Source of the DNA: Ligustrum vulgare
Lineage: Eukaryota; Streptophyta; Magnoliopsida; Lamiales; Oleaceae
Assembly (NCBI GenBank): GCA_963555705.1
Contig: OY743169.1
Location: forward strand, 1,517,814-1,581,813
Direction of reading: 5' to 3'
Length of the DNA stretch: 64,000 nucleotides
The first letter of the stretch is position 1. The number at the start of each line of letters is the position of its first letter. Shown here one piece after another: positions 32,479-44,551 of the stretch. A program made the position numbers and the translations under genes. The notes below the pieces were generated by a model. The model was not told the origin of the DNA. It was given only the letters and a program-made list of their open reading frames with translations, and did not search any database.

Positions 32479-33190
32479 TGCACTCTTTTTCCCTTAGCTG
32501 AGGTTTTTCCCACAGGGTTTTCCGAGCAAGGTTTTTAATGAGGCAACAGTTGAGGCGTTTTGATGAAAATTAATGAGAATAATGTATTTTTTTTTTCCTT
32601 CGCTGAGGTTTTGTCCCACAGGGTTTTCCTAGCAAGGTTTTTTAGGCATCATCATAGCTATCAACAAGCTATAATTAACAACACATTGTTATACTGGAAT
32701 GATATCAACAAATGAAGAAAATCATACACATCTTATGAAGAATGTTATGATATCGGCTACACACAAGAAGATTTTCATATATACATTCCAGAAGTAAGAT
32801 GATATCAATGTTCGAGAAGATCATGAATCCTCAATTGCACACTTCAGGGGGAGAAACATGCTGTACTCTTTTTCCTTCGTTCAGGTTTTATCCTACTAGG
32901 TTTTCCTGACAAGGTTTTAACGAGGCAGCAGCTGTACTCTTTTTCCTTGGTTCAGATTTTATCCCACTGGGTTTTACTGACAAGGTTTTAATGAGGCAGC
33001 ACTTCAGAACTTCAAGATTCAGTACATGATTTGTTCTACTTGAACGTCAGACTCAATGATTTACCATGGACAACATCAGGGGGAGCAGCTGTACTCTTTT
33101 TCCTTCGCTCAAGTTTTATCCCACTGGGTTTTCTTAGCAAGATTTTAACGAGGCAGACAATTGAGCAAGCGAGTAATATTTCATTCAAGG
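32479..33190 (+). repeat. Five copies of the copia 3' repeat
   Basis: A unit of about 65 bp, CTCTTTTTCCTTCGCTCAGG ... CCCACTGGGTTTTCC ... AAGGTTTTAACGAGGCAGC, occurs at about 32482-32547, 32588-32650, 32866-32930, 32936-33001 and 33090-33155. One or two copies of this block are usual just before the polypurine tract of such elements. Two copies (32866-33001) are in direct tandem. Confidence 0.75.
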
Positions 33191-33195
33191 GGGAG

Positions 33196-33405
33196 TGTTA
33201 TAAAATTAGGCAAAATTAGGTAAGATATTTAAATGAAAATTACTCTTATGCCCCTGTAAAATTTATATATTACGATTATTCCATTGTCCAATATTACGAT
33301 TATGCCATTGTCCACCCCTATAAATAGGGGCCTATATTCATTATGAAATATTAAGAATAAGAAATTCTCTCTGATTCTTTCTATATTCTCTATTGTTTTA
33401 CAACA
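33196..33405 (+). repeat. 3' LTR of copia-type element
   Basis: Same length and ends as the left LTR, with TATA box at 33319-33326. Preceded by the purine tract AAGGGGGAG and followed by the ATTCC duplication. Confidence 0.92.
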
Positions 33406-33410
33406 ATTCC

Positions 33411-34700
33411 GTTGTACAATTTGTGATTTTGCTTAAATTAGTGGAATGATATATTTTATATACATGAAAGCGAGTAATTTGATACCCCTTGTTTGGTTTT
33501 CATAATTTTTTTTTTTTTTTTACAGTACTCAATCTCAACCTTCCATTAAAAGTCAAGATTACAATATTTGACTTTTCAATCAAATTTTAAAAATCTATTC
33601 TTCTAAAAATCATCATACATTTTTAAAAAACTCGTTTTAAACAATATCAAACACACATTCGATTATGAAACCAATCTATGCGAGAAATAAAAATGTTATT
33701 GAGGCACTCATCGTCCATCCCCACGAGAAGCTCACACGAGACACTAATAGCGACAGATGGAATCTGTTGCTAAGAAGGCTACCTCTAATTTCAAGAGGTG
33801 CAAAAAAATCTAATGTTGGGTAAGAGCGCATAGGAGGCCAAAGTAGACTTGGCAACCATAACTTAGCTTTCGTGTAAGAATTTATAAATGGTTTATAAAT
33901 AGAATATTACAGAATTACACGAAATGTACGAATAATAAAAAGTAACGCATTCAAGGCAATATCGTTATAATAGTAAGACTTCTCAAATTATTAACTTTAA
34001 AGTCAGTTACCAATAATTTCTACGCATTTAAATTAATTTATCTCAAGTTCTTTTTTACACCAGCAAAAATTACCTGAGAATCCAAACCAAATGGGTCGAT
34101 CAATTCAGGAATTTCCCATGCATTTGTGTTTCTTTTATTGCTATCTTCATAATCTTCATCATAAAATCTTACTCTCTAGCTTTTCGTGTTCTTGATTCAT
34201 CAATAACTCCACACCATGGCGCCTATGTTACAACATTATGAAATTATTATATTTTTTGTTACAATGAAAATATTCACCCCTTTTACATTATACATTATAA
34301 AATTTTAATTAATTTTGTTAATTCTTAACATTATTTATCATTTATTACAAATATAATTTCGATAATATTTTTTTTTATTATTGATATTAATTAAACAAAA
34401 TGAATTTTATTCAAATTTAATTGGTCTATTTGTCCGGACCATATGGGTAAATATGGTCCGTTCGGACCAAAAGTTGGTCTAGTCGAACATCTTTGGTTCA
34501 GGCGAATCAACAGTCCGTTGGTCTGGCCAGACCAAAAAGACTTTGTGGGAAGAGACGGACCTTTGAATAAGTATAGGATATTTTAGACTTTGTGGGAAGA
34601 GACAGACATTTGAATAAGTATAAGGATATTTTAGACTTTGTCAATAATAAATCATTTTTACTTTTTCTTTTTAACTTACAAATTAGTCAAAGGGTATTTT
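33411..34700. other. Non-genic AT-rich stretch with repeats
   Basis: No gene seen. 33487-33660 is a copy of the MITE at 5990-6139. 34430-34535 has several GGTC/GACC-type inverted words around GGTCCGTTCGGACC. 34539-34632 is a 47-bp unit (GACTTTGTGGGAAGAGACRG...) in two tandem copies with the start of a third. Confidence 0.5.
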
Positions 34701-34857
34701 GCAAAATGGGTTAGATGATCGATACTAATTCCTCATCAAATGTATCTTTTCCTCCAAACAAAAACGCTGTGAAGCACTGAAGGTAAATTTCCCCAAAACC
34801 CATCCATTTGTCGGACCCATGCTCTCTATTTGGGTGACAGAGGTGACCTACTGAAAA

Positions 34858-35202
34858 ATGGAAGATAATGGAGCAAGTAACAACGAGGAAGGCCCACATG
34901 GAGGTAAGTGGGAATCTTTGGAACCTGCACTTGTGTTTTTTCATGGCAATGGATGAGTTGTATATTTTTCTTCTTGAGATCATTATCTTTGTTGTCATTC
35001 ATCCTTTTTATTGTTGTTTTGCAAATTGCTGAAACCAATAAACTTAGTCATATATTTTACTTACATTATAGATTGTGATAATGATGACCAAGAACCTGCA
35101 GTTGAGAGGCAATTCAGGAACCGTGTTATTACTAGAGTTCGGGTTTGTTGCTTTCGCATGAGCAAATTCCCGACGTCGACTAAGAGAGATTATGCCCACT
35201 GA
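34858..35202 (+). CDS. Candidate two-exon gene, 58 codons, unknown
   Basis: ATG at 34858 begins exon 34858-34903, followed by a canonical donor GAG|GTAAGTG. An acceptor TTATAG lies before exon 35072-35202. The joined frame is open for 58 codons to a TGA, acidic at first (MEDNGASNNEEGPHG) and basic later (RNRVITRVRVCC). No family recognised. The good splice signals and preserved frame argue for a real or once-real gene. It may be the first two exons of something longer, cut off by the Athila insertion 55 bp downstream. Could be chance. Confidence 0.3.
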
Positions 35203-35256
35203 TTTGAAGAAGGCGACGGGCGGAGATGGTTTTTCTGAATGAAATGGGCTGTTAGG

Positions 35257-36732
35257 TGATAAGTGCATTTTATGCACTTATTTACGTGCTTAAATTAGGA
35301 TTTTATATAGTTATTTGAGAATAATGACTACTAATTTATCTATCATTTGTACCTATTTCAGTTTTATTTCGAAATCAAGAGAATGGAGCAATTAGAGGAA
35401 AGAATGAGCAAAATGGGAGGAAATTGAACCAAAATTGAGCAGAGCAAGAGTGCCGGACGCAGAACATGGCTAAAGAAGGAGCATCGTGGAAGAAAAGATG
35501 AAATCGAAGATTTTCAAAAGTTTAAGGATCAAATTGTTTCAATCAGAAGATGGGGACTTGAGGAGAAATAAAGGATGAGGACATGGTTGCAGAATTTAAA
35601 AGATAAAAAGTGCACCTGAAAATTTAACCGTGCGGCCGCACGGTTAAATAAGGCATGCGGCCGCACGAGGTGAAAAACAGGCGACTGAAAGTTGGCTTTT
35701 CGAGGCTGCGATCGCACACTTTTGTACCGTGCGGCCGCACGATAGTATCGACTGGGCCACTGGTGGGCTTTTCACGCGAATTCTGATTTAATTCACCCCT
35801 TTTCGCCTAGGTCAGAGGGGGGGCATATATATAGAACAGAACACACGAAATTGGAGGATTCATTCTTGACCTAATACACCAAGAAGCACATCAAAGTTTT
35901 GGAGAGCAGATTTGTGAAGATTCATACAAAATTTCTTGAGATTTTCATATTCTAGGTGACGAAGTTCTTTTATATTTGTGATTTGCTATTAACCATGTAT
36001 TTAGGCTAATTCTCCATTGTGCTAGGATTATGATGAAGTCTTAGAGAATTATTTCATGCTTTGGTTTACTTAATCTTATGACAATTGGTATTTTGAGTTA
36101 TTGATTCGTATTTATTTTCATCTATAATTTTGATGAATGAATTATATGATGTATGTGGTGAATTTTTATGATCGAAAGAGTGGAATTTCACTAGACTTGA
36201 ATCAATAGCCATAGGGTTCGATAGGGATAGAAATATACCACTATGTCCAATGTGATCTTTTCATGTTTTGCTCGTTTAATGCTTTCCTAAATAATTGCAT
36301 TCATCATAGAAATATAGGTGGATTGTAATTAGGAAAATGCTTAATTCTTGTTCGAAAGAGAGTTTTAGGCATTATAGAAACATTGATCGTCAATAATATA
36401 CCTTGTCTTGGATTATTTGAATCAACGTGTGAAATATCAATACTAAGGTGGATTCTAAATCCTAGCACTTCATTCACATATATTTGTTAAACAACTCTTG
36501 AAAATTCCATTTACTTATTTATTTGATCATTAATTTTAGATTTCTTTGGTAACTTGGTCTACTCATTTAGAATCTCTTATAAATCACTGAATATTCATTC
36601 GTTTCGGTTAAGGTTAATAATTTAAGAAAATAAATCTAACCAATCCTTGTGGGAACGATATTCGGACTCAAATCCATTGTATTACTTGTTCGATACCGTA
36701 CACTTGCGGTAAGAGTCAAAATTAGTCGATCA
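35257..36732 (+). repeat. Athila 5' LTR
   Basis: Starts TGATAAGTGCATTTT and ends ATTAGTCGATCA. A perfect hairpin lies at 35259-35281. GTGCGGCCGCAC-type palindromes lie at about 35626-35740. The U5 end has the block GGGAACGATATTCGGACTC ... ACTTGCGG shared with both solo LTRs. Confidence 0.95.
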
Positions 36733-36738
36733 AGTTTT

Positions 36739-36756
36739 TGGCGCCGTTGCCGGGGA
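36739..36756 (+). other. Athila primer binding site (tRNA-Asp)
   Basis: TGGCGCCGTTGCCGGGGA, the tRNA-Asp-complementary site typical of Athila and Tat elements, six bases inside the 5' LTR. Confidence 0.92.
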
Positions 36757-36876
36757 TTGTAGTCTAGATTTATTCTTAGGTTATTTTCACTAATTCGAAC
36801 TTTTAGATTTATTTAAATTTTTCTTATTTATTTCAGTTCATACATTTTCCTTCATTTGTTTCTCGCAGATTTGTGT

Positions 36877-38390
36877 ATGCGAAGTTCGAGACACGGAGAT
36901 CTTCTAGAAGTTGACCCGGAAATCGAACGCACTTTTCATCGCAAACTAAGAGAGGCAAAATTAGCAGAAAAACAACAAAAACAGCAAGATATGGCAAACA
37001 ACTTGGGAAATCAAGAATTGCAAGTGCAAGATGAAGGAAACATGCTAGTTGGGGACTTTATGACTCCGCAGATAATTCAAAATCAGTCAAGTATTGTCTA
37101 CCCTCCATTTGGTCAACCAAACTTCCAGTTAAAAACAAATGTTATCCATTTATTTCAAAATGGACATCAATTTTATGGAAGAGCCGACGAGAATCCGCAC
37201 ACCCATGTGTCGAGGTTTTTAGAGCTTTGCCAACACTTCAAGTTTCAAGGGATATCAGATGATGCCATCAGACTTCGTCTTTTTCCACATACTCTGAGAG
37301 ATAGAGCTTTAGAATGGCTAGATTCTCGACCTACAGCTAGCATAACAACGTGGAATGATCTGGCTCAGAAGTTCTGTACAAAATTCTTCCCACCAGTAAA
37401 AATTGCAAAGCTCAAGAACGACATATCAGTATTTCAACAACATGATGCAGAGTCGTTTGATGAGGCATGGAACAGATTTAAAAACATGCTCAGGAAGTGA
37501 CCTCATCATGGGATTTCGAGGGGAGTGCAAGTACAGTATTTCTACGCAGGTTTGCTACCTCAATTCAAAAGTCTAGTAGACTCATCATCTAATGAGTCAC
37601 TTTCTACTAAGACTATATTGATGAAGCATTGTAGCTGTTTGAAAGAATTGCTAACACAAATGCAATGTGGGCCTCGGACCGAGTAATCCAAAAGAGACCT
37701 GCTGGAGTGTATGAAGTGGATAATTATACAGCCATATCTGCAAAAATCGACTCTTTGGTAAATAAGGTAGAAAGCATAGCAATGGCTGGAAATCCAATGA
37801 AGAATGCCAGACCACTTTGCGAAGAATGTGGTGCAGACCATAACACTTCAGATTGTCCTATCTTAGTTCAGCTACCAGAGCAAATTAATTTTGTTCAAGG
37901 AGGTGGTCGTCCACAAAATAATCCCTATTCAAATACGTACAATCCAGGGTGGCGAAATCATCCTAATTTTGGATGGAGGGACAATCAAAATACAGGAAGA
38001 CCACAACAACCTATGTACCAGCAAGAGGAGAAGAAGTCTTCAATTGAGGATCTACTTGGGAAATTTATCGAGAAAACAGAGCAGTATATGGGAAAAAATG
38101 ATCAGTTTATGAGAAGGACAGAGACTACACTTCAAAATCAACATGCAGCCATAAAGAACTTGGAAACACAGGTGGGGCAGATGGCGATAGCTATTTCAGG
38201 GAGACAGCAGGGTACTCTACCTAGTAACACAGAAATAAATCCTAGAGAGCATGTGAAAGCCATTACTACTAGAAGTGGGGCCCAACTGTCAGAGATCGGT
38301 GTTAAACAATCAACTACCAACCAGGATAAGGGGGTAGAAATCGAGCATCGAAAAATACGTCTGAAACAAAGGACGGGGCAAGTAAGGTGA
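36877..38390 (+). pseudogene. Athila Gag, broken
   Basis: From the ATG at 36877 (MRSSRHGDLLEVDPE) the frame is open to a TGA at 37498-37500, which replaces a Cys codon before the conserved PHHGI block. The capsid-type Gag domain lies at about 37130-37560 (FQNGHQFYGRADENPHTHVS, LRLFPHTLRDRALEWL). A frameshift near 37630 precedes the second part, 37665-38390, with a C-x2-C-x3-H-x4-C knuckle (CEECGADHNTSDC) near 37819-37857, a Gln/Asn-rich linker, a coiled coil (LQNQHAAIKNLETQVGQMA) and the AITTRSGAQL block. A further stop and shift follow before the protease. Confidence 0.9.
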
Positions 38391-38533
38391 AATCACCAAT
38401 TAAGCCATACGAGACTCCAATTCCTTTTCCATAGAGGTTAAAAAATCAGAAGATAGACAAACAGTTCGAGAAATTTCAAAGCATCTTCAAAAAGATCCAT
38501 ATCAACATCCCCTTCGCAGATGCACTTGCGCAA

Positions 38534-39214
38534 ATGCCGAGTTATGCAAAATTCATGAAGGACATCCTAACACACAAAAGAAAGCTGGAGGAAAATGAGA
38601 CAGTGATGCTTTCAGAGGGCTACAGTGCTAGACTGCAAAATAAACTTCCACCGAAATTAAACGATTCAGGGAGTTTTACTATACCTTGTAAAATTGGAAA
38701 TTGTCATTTTGATAATGCTTTATGTGATTTAGGAGCAAGTATTAACTTGATGTCATTCTCTGTTTGCAGGAAACTAGGTCTGGGGGAACCAAAACCAACA
38801 ACTGTGACTTTACAGCTGGCAAACCGATCAATCACATATCCACGAGGAATAATTGAAGACATTTTGGTAAAGGTGGAGAAATTTATTTTTCCAGCCGATT
38901 TTGTTGTGTTGGATATGGAAGAAGACAAGAATGTGCCATTGATACTGGGGAGACCATTCTTGCGGACTGGGGGTGCGATCATTGACGTGGGAAAAGGACA
39001 GCTCAAGTTGCAGTTCGACAATGAGGAAATCACATTCGATGTCTATAAAGCAATGAAGTACCCTACCCCATCATGTTCATGTTACCGAGTCGATGTTATA
39101 GATGAAGCAGTACAGGAAGCAATAAGGGAAGTATTTAGCTGGAAGAATCCTTCTGACTCCTTTGAAGAAATCATCATGAATTCAAGCTCCATAAATTCTC
39201 TATCAAAAGAAGAG
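38534..39214 (+). pseudogene. Athila aspartic protease, 5' part of Pol
   Basis: Open frame containing MPSYAKFMKDIL, the retropepsin active site ALCDLGASINLMS (DLGA, usual for Athila) and VPLILGRPFLRTGGAIIDV. It continues in frame towards the RT but is cut at 39214 by a solo LTR, whose first bases supply a TGA stop. Upstream, 38391-38533 is decayed coding sequence with a TAG near 38433. Confidence 0.88.
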
Positions 39215-41547
39215 TGATAAGTGTGTTTTTACACACTTATTTAGTTCCTAAATTAGCACTTTAATTGAAAAATTGAGCAAATATCTACTTATAAATTGTG
39301 TTTATCTTGTAAAATTAGGTACAAACTCAATTTGAAAGCAAATGGACAAGATTGGAGTGCAATTGAGCTTAAAGATGAGCAAATTTGACGTTCAAGGACC
39401 AAATTGAAAGAAATCAAAAGTTTGAGGACTAAATTGCAACATCCCAAAAAGTTGAGGACCAAGGTTTACTACTCAAATTCAAGGAGAAAATCACAATAGA
39501 AAGCGAAATGATTGCTTAATTGATGAATTTGAGTGAAAATGGATCAATCGCACACAAAAAGTAAAGTTGGGGACCAAAGTGCACAAGTGTCAAATGTTGA
39601 GGACTTGGGCTGCAAAATCAAACTTGAGGGACTTGGCAGCAGTTTAAAATCTGATTTCATATTTTTCCAAAGAAGTATTGACCTGGGCACATAGATCAAG
39701 AGAAAAATAGAGTTTGGGGACCATTTTGCTCAACTTTCAAAACTCAAGGACCAAATGTGCAATTTTAGAAAGAAAAGGACAGGGAAGCATGGGCAGATGA
39801 TGGAGAGTATGGGAAAAAGGCTGGAACGTGTTGTGCTGCTGGATGGGCTGCTGGAAAAACATATACATATATACATACACACTGCAGCTGAAGAAGGGGG
39901 GAGAACCGGTGGATGTCTTACTGCTGGTGACAGCAGCAGTAAAGAACCGGAAGAAGAAAATTGTTTTACTGATACATAAGAGGGAGACCAGAAGGAGAGG
40001 AAGAAGCAGGGTGACAGGCTGCTGATTTCTGGCCGGAAGGGAGATATAGCCAGGAAAGGAAGAGGTTGGTTTCAGCTGGTGACAGCAACTGATAGGAACT
40101 GCCAAGGGGGGAACCGGGGTTGATTTGCAGCTGGTGACAGCAGCTGGAGAAGCTGGTTGGCGACAGCAACCATCTTAGTTTCCATAGATAGACAGGGAGT
40201 TCTGGCTGGTTCGACGGCAGCGAGCAAAACCGGAGGAGGAGCAGGGTGACAGGTTGTTTACTTGCGGGTTTGCTACTGCTGAACTACTGCCGGCACTGAG
40301 GAAGAAGAAGGACTGAAACGGTGGAAGAAGCTGCTGGTTTTGAAACAGGAATCAGGGGTTTGCTACTGCTGAACTACTGCCGGCACTGAGGAAGAAGAAG
40401 GACTGAAACGGTGGAAGAAGCTGCTGGTTTTGAAACAGGAGTCAGGGGATTGAAAGGTGCTGCCATTTCAATGAAGAAACAGATGCTGAACCGAACTTGA
40501 AGCTGCTGCCGGAGAACTGGGGGTGGATTGCAGCTGGTTCAACTGCTGCCTGAACTGGTTCGGCTGCCGGATGGGGAAGAAGAAGGATATAACATGTTCA
40601 ATTGACAGGGAATGGTTTGCACAATAAATGAGGGCCAGGGATTGATTTGCACAATTGAAAGATAGGGACTGAAATGGCCAGAAATAGATGCAGGGACTGA
40701 TTTGTAAGAAACAAAAGTCCAGGGACTGAAATGCAATTGCTTGAAAGTTGGAGAACCAAAATGCAAATTCCACAATTTTCTAATTCTGGGTTTTATTTTT
40801 AATGCTTCTTGTTATTTTTATTTTTGAACGCATGTTTAGCTAAATTTAACGTGTTGGGATTTATGGTAGTAATTTAACCTAGCTTTGATTAATTTTAATA
40901 TTTGCGTTTTGATGATTAAATGCTTATTTCATGTGTATTTGTCATTGAGATTATTCCATGTGTTTGCTTGATCACCAAATATATGTTATGTGAAGTGTAT
41001 GATAATCGAGAGATATTGTGCATTTTAGACCAAATGACAAATGCTCTAGGTTCTTGTTAAGGATAGAGATATACCTTAAACCCTAGATGATCCATTGAGC
41101 AATTTTCACAAAGAGTTAATGCAATTGATTGGGCTTTAATCGACATAGAGATATAGTAGGTTAAACCAATTGATTAGGGTTAATTTCACTCGAGAGAGGT
41201 AATTAGCTAAACTTGGAAAATCGGGTCTAACATTGTAAATGAGTAATTTGTTAATTTGCATGTTGAGAAATTAATTAGGCGACGGTTAAATGAAATCATG
41301 AATCCCAACCATTTTATCTTTCATTTTCCTTATTTTAATTTAGTTTAACAATATTTTCTTTAATTTAGAATTTACAAAAATCCAACTTTTAATTGTGTGT
41401 TTCTTTTATTGTTAGAATTGAATTAATTAAAGTTGTATAATCTAAAGTAGACATTCCTCGTGGGATCGACAACCCGGACTCAAAAAGTCCACTTTATTAC
41501 TTGTACGCGACCCATGCGCTTGCGGTACACTATATTTTGAGCGAACA
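39215..41547 (+). mobile_element. Athila-type solo LTR inside Pol, TSD AAGAG
   Basis: 2333 bp between AAGAG at 39210-39214 and 41548-41552. Starts TGATAAGTGTGTTTTT with a hairpin at 39217-39240 and ends TTGAGCGAACA after a U5-type block GTGGGATCGACAACCCGGACTC ... GCTTGCGG. A 90-bp unit is tandemly doubled at about 40266-40446. Central parts are rich in CAGCTGGTGACAGCAG words. Small ORFs on both strands (39737-40773) are overlapping and without homology. No primer site or second LTR is present. Confidence 0.92.
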
Positions 41548-41552
41548 AAGAG

Positions 41553-43055
41553 CTTGAAGCGTGCAAGGAATTTTTGGCTAACCCTCCATATAGACGCAGA
41601 ACACATTTTGAGGAATTGGGGATAAGTTCTACAAAGCCACTTACATCTATTCAGCAGCCTCCAAAGTTAGAAATCAAGCAGTTACCACCTCACCTTCGTT
41701 ATGCATACTTGGGGGAGTCGTCTACTTTACCTGTCATAGTGGCGAGCTCTATTACAGAAGTCGAGGAAGAGAAACTACTTGGAGTTTTGCGGGATCACAA
41801 AAGGGCTATTGGGTGGACCATTGCTGACATAAGAGGCATTAGTCCAACAATTTGCATGCACAAAATACTGATGGAAGACAAATTTAAACTAACGGTGGAT
41901 GGGCAAAGGAGGTTGAACCCAAACATGAAAGAGGTGGTTAGAGCAGAAGTGATGAAACTGTTGGATGCAGGAATCATTTATCCCATATCAGATAGTGGTT
42001 GGGTCAGCCCAGTTCAAGTTGTACCAAAGAAAGGGGGAATCACAGTAGTGCCAAATGAAAAGAACGAACTAATCCCCACGAGAACAGTTACTGGATGGAG
42101 AGTTTGCATAGATTATCGTAAACTCAACAATGCAACAAGGAAGGATCACTTTCCCCTTCTGTTTATTGATCAGATGTTGGAAAGATTAGCAGGCCATTCA
42201 CATTACTGTTTTCTGGATGGATATTCAGGGTATAATCAGATTGCCATCGCGCCCGAAGATCAGGAGAAGACAACATTTACCTGCCCCTATGGTACTTTTG
42301 CTTATCGCCGGATGCCATTTGGTTTATGTAATGCTCCAGCCACGTTTCAGCGATGCATGATGGCGATCTTCTCTGATATGGTAGAAAAATTCATTGAAGT
42401 ATTCATGGATGACTTTTCAGTTTTTGGATCCTCACTTGACGAGTGTTTGGAACATTTAAAACTGATTCTACAAAGATGTGAAGAAACGAATCTGGTACTA
42501 AACTGGGAGAAGTACCACTTTATGGTGAAAGAAGGAATAGTTCTAGGGCACAGGATTTCCGAAAAGGGCATTGAGGTAGACAAAGCAAAAATTCAAGTAA
42601 TTGAGAAGCTATCACCGACAATGTCAGTAAAAGGTGTTCGAAGTTTTCTTGGCCATGCAAGATTCTATAGGCGTTTCATTAAAGACTTCTCGAAAATCAC
42701 AAAACCTTTGTGTAACTTATTGATGAAAGAGGTGCCATTTATTTTCTCTGAAGAATGTTTGGTAGCTTTCACTACTTTGAAAGAGAGGTTGATATCTGCA
42801 CCGGTGATCATCGCACCTGATTGGGAATTACCATTTGAATTGATGTGCGATGCAAGTGACTATGCAGTAGGAGCAGTTCTGGGGAAAAGAAGAGGAAAAG
42901 TATTTCATGTGATTTACTATGCTAGCCGGACTCTCAATGATGCACAACTCAATTACGCCACAACTGAGAAGGAGCTACTTGCTGTTGTTTTTGCATTTGA
43001 TAAATTTCGCTCTTATCTGGTGGGGTCAAAGGTGACAGTCTACACAGAGCATTGA
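41553..43055 (+). pseudogene. Athila reverse transcriptase and RNase H start
   Basis: Continues the protease frame directly after the solo LTR duplication. The RT domain includes GWRVCIDYRKLN, FLDGYSGYNQIAIAP, YGTFAYRRMPFGLCNAPATF and the active site VFMDDFSVFG, the FMDD variant common in Athila. The connection and RNase H start follow (LMCDASDYAVGAVLG, IYYASRTLNDAQ, TEKELLAVVFA). The frame stops at 43055 in VTVYTEH because a few bases are missing where TDHAALKYLL is expected. Confidence 0.93.
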
Positions 43056-44551
43056 AATATCTGTTGGGAAAAAAGGATGCAAAACCCAGGTTGATCAGAT
43101 GGATATTGCTGTTGCAAGAATTTGATTTGGAGATCAAGGATAAAAAGGGATGCGAGAATGTAGTAGCAGATCATCTGTCTCGCCTTGAACAAGAAAAAGA
43201 GCCAATTTTGGCAGATATTAGCGAAGTTTTCCCAGATGAGCAGTTGTTTGGTGTAGAGGAGGCTCCGTGGTATGCAGATATCGTGAACTATCTGGCAAAA
43301 ACTATCATTCCACCTGGATACTCTAGTCATCAGAAGAAGAAATTCTTTTCTGACTTGAAATATTATTTGTGGGAAGATCCTATTCTTTACAAAATATGCC
43401 CGGATCAGATTATTAGGAGGTGTGTGCCAGAATATGAAACGGTAAAAATATTGGAGCAATGTCATTCTTTCGCGTATGGTGGTCACTTTGGAGCTTCTAA
43501 AACGGCTGCAAAAGTTCTACAGTCAGGATTCTATTGGCCTACCATATTCAAGGATGCACACGTATTGGTGAAAAATTGTGACAGGTGTCAAAGGACTGGA
43601 AACATATCTAGGAGAGATGAAATGCCTCTAAACAGTGTTCTGGAAGTGGAAATTTTTGATGTTTGGGGAATAGATTTCATGGGTCCATTCATCCCTTCTT
43701 ACTCAAATCAGTATATTCTTGTAGCAGTGGATTATGTATCTAAATGGGTGGAAGCTGTTGCGTTACCTACCAATGATGGCCGCGTGGTGATGGATTTTCT
43801 AAAGAAAATCATTTTTGCAAGGTATGGCACTCCACGAGCTATAATCAGTGATGGAGGTAAACATTTTTGTAACAAGCATTTCGAACAACTGCTGGTCAAA
43901 TATGGAGTAAAACACAGGGTTGCCACTCCATACCACCCCCAAACGAGCGGACAGGTGGAAGTCTCCAACAAGGAACTTAAGAGGATCCTTGAGGTTACAG
44001 TGAATTCAACAAGGAAGGACTGGTCCAAGAAGCTTGACGATGCATTGTGGGCTTATAGGACAGCTTTCAAAACACCCATTGGAATGTCCCCCTATCGCCT
44101 CGTATTTGAGAAGGCATGCCACTTACCCGTTGAGCTTGAGCACAAGGCTTTTTGGGCTATGAAGAAGTTGAATTTTGATTTACAAGCGGCGGGGGAGAAA
44201 AGATTGCTGCAATTAAATGAAATAGATGAATTCAGGTTGGAAGCATATGAGAGTTCAAAATTGTATAAGGAACGCACCAAAAAGTGGCACGACAAGCATA
44301 TTCAAAGAAAGGATTTTGAGGTTGGTCAACAGGTCCTCCTATACAATTCTCGCCTGAAATTGTTTCCGGGCAAGCTGAGATCAAGGTGGTCGGGTCCCTA
44401 CTCGGTTACCAAGGTCTATCCATTCGGGGAAGTTGAAATCACTCATGAGGAGAATGGCACATTTAGAGTGAATGGACAACGCTTGAAGCCTTATTGGGGT
44501 GGTGACTTCTCTAAAGAAAAGACCACCACTACTCTTGCCCCACTGGAGTAA
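43052..44551 (+). pseudogene. Athila RNase H end and integrase
   Basis: Open for 499 codons in the next frame after the small deletion at 43055. It begins with the end of RNase H ([27 protein letters not shown]). Integrase follows with an HHCC finger ([19 protein letters not shown]), a DD35E core ([19 protein letters not shown], and the Glu in [12 protein letters not shown]) and a C-terminal GPY/F-type end ([15 protein letters not shown]). All integrase landmarks are present; only the deletion separates it from the RT. Confidence 0.93.

Larger units (their letters stand above)
26862..33405 (+). mobile_element. Copia-type LTR element with antisense cargo, no gag-pol
   Basis: 6544 bp between ATTCC duplications (26857-26861 and 33406-33410). 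The 210-bp LTRs differ at very few positions, so insertion is recent. A purine-rich AAGGGGGAG precedes the right LTR, giving plus orientation. The 3' region has the CTTTTTCC...GAGGCAGC repeats known from plant copia elements. In about 6.1 kb of interior I find no gag, integrase or RT motif on either strand. Two ORFs run antisense instead: a LOG homologue and a basic Cys-cluster protein. It landed in the leader of the endogenous virus. Confidence 0.9.

Noticed and set aside
39737..40775. ORFs of 60-120 codons on both strands in the solo LTR
   Set aside because: Overlapping, lineage-free frames inside a defined LTR with its own target duplication; caused by the repeated CAGCTGG-type sequence.
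43040..43486. 148-codon minus-strand ORF opposite Athila RNase H/integrase
   Set aside because: Shadow of the coding strand; no independent motif.
36877..44551. Intact, mobile Athila element
   Set aside because: Near-identical LTRs suggest youth, but Gag has a stop and shift, Pol holds a solo LTR and RNase H has a deletion.
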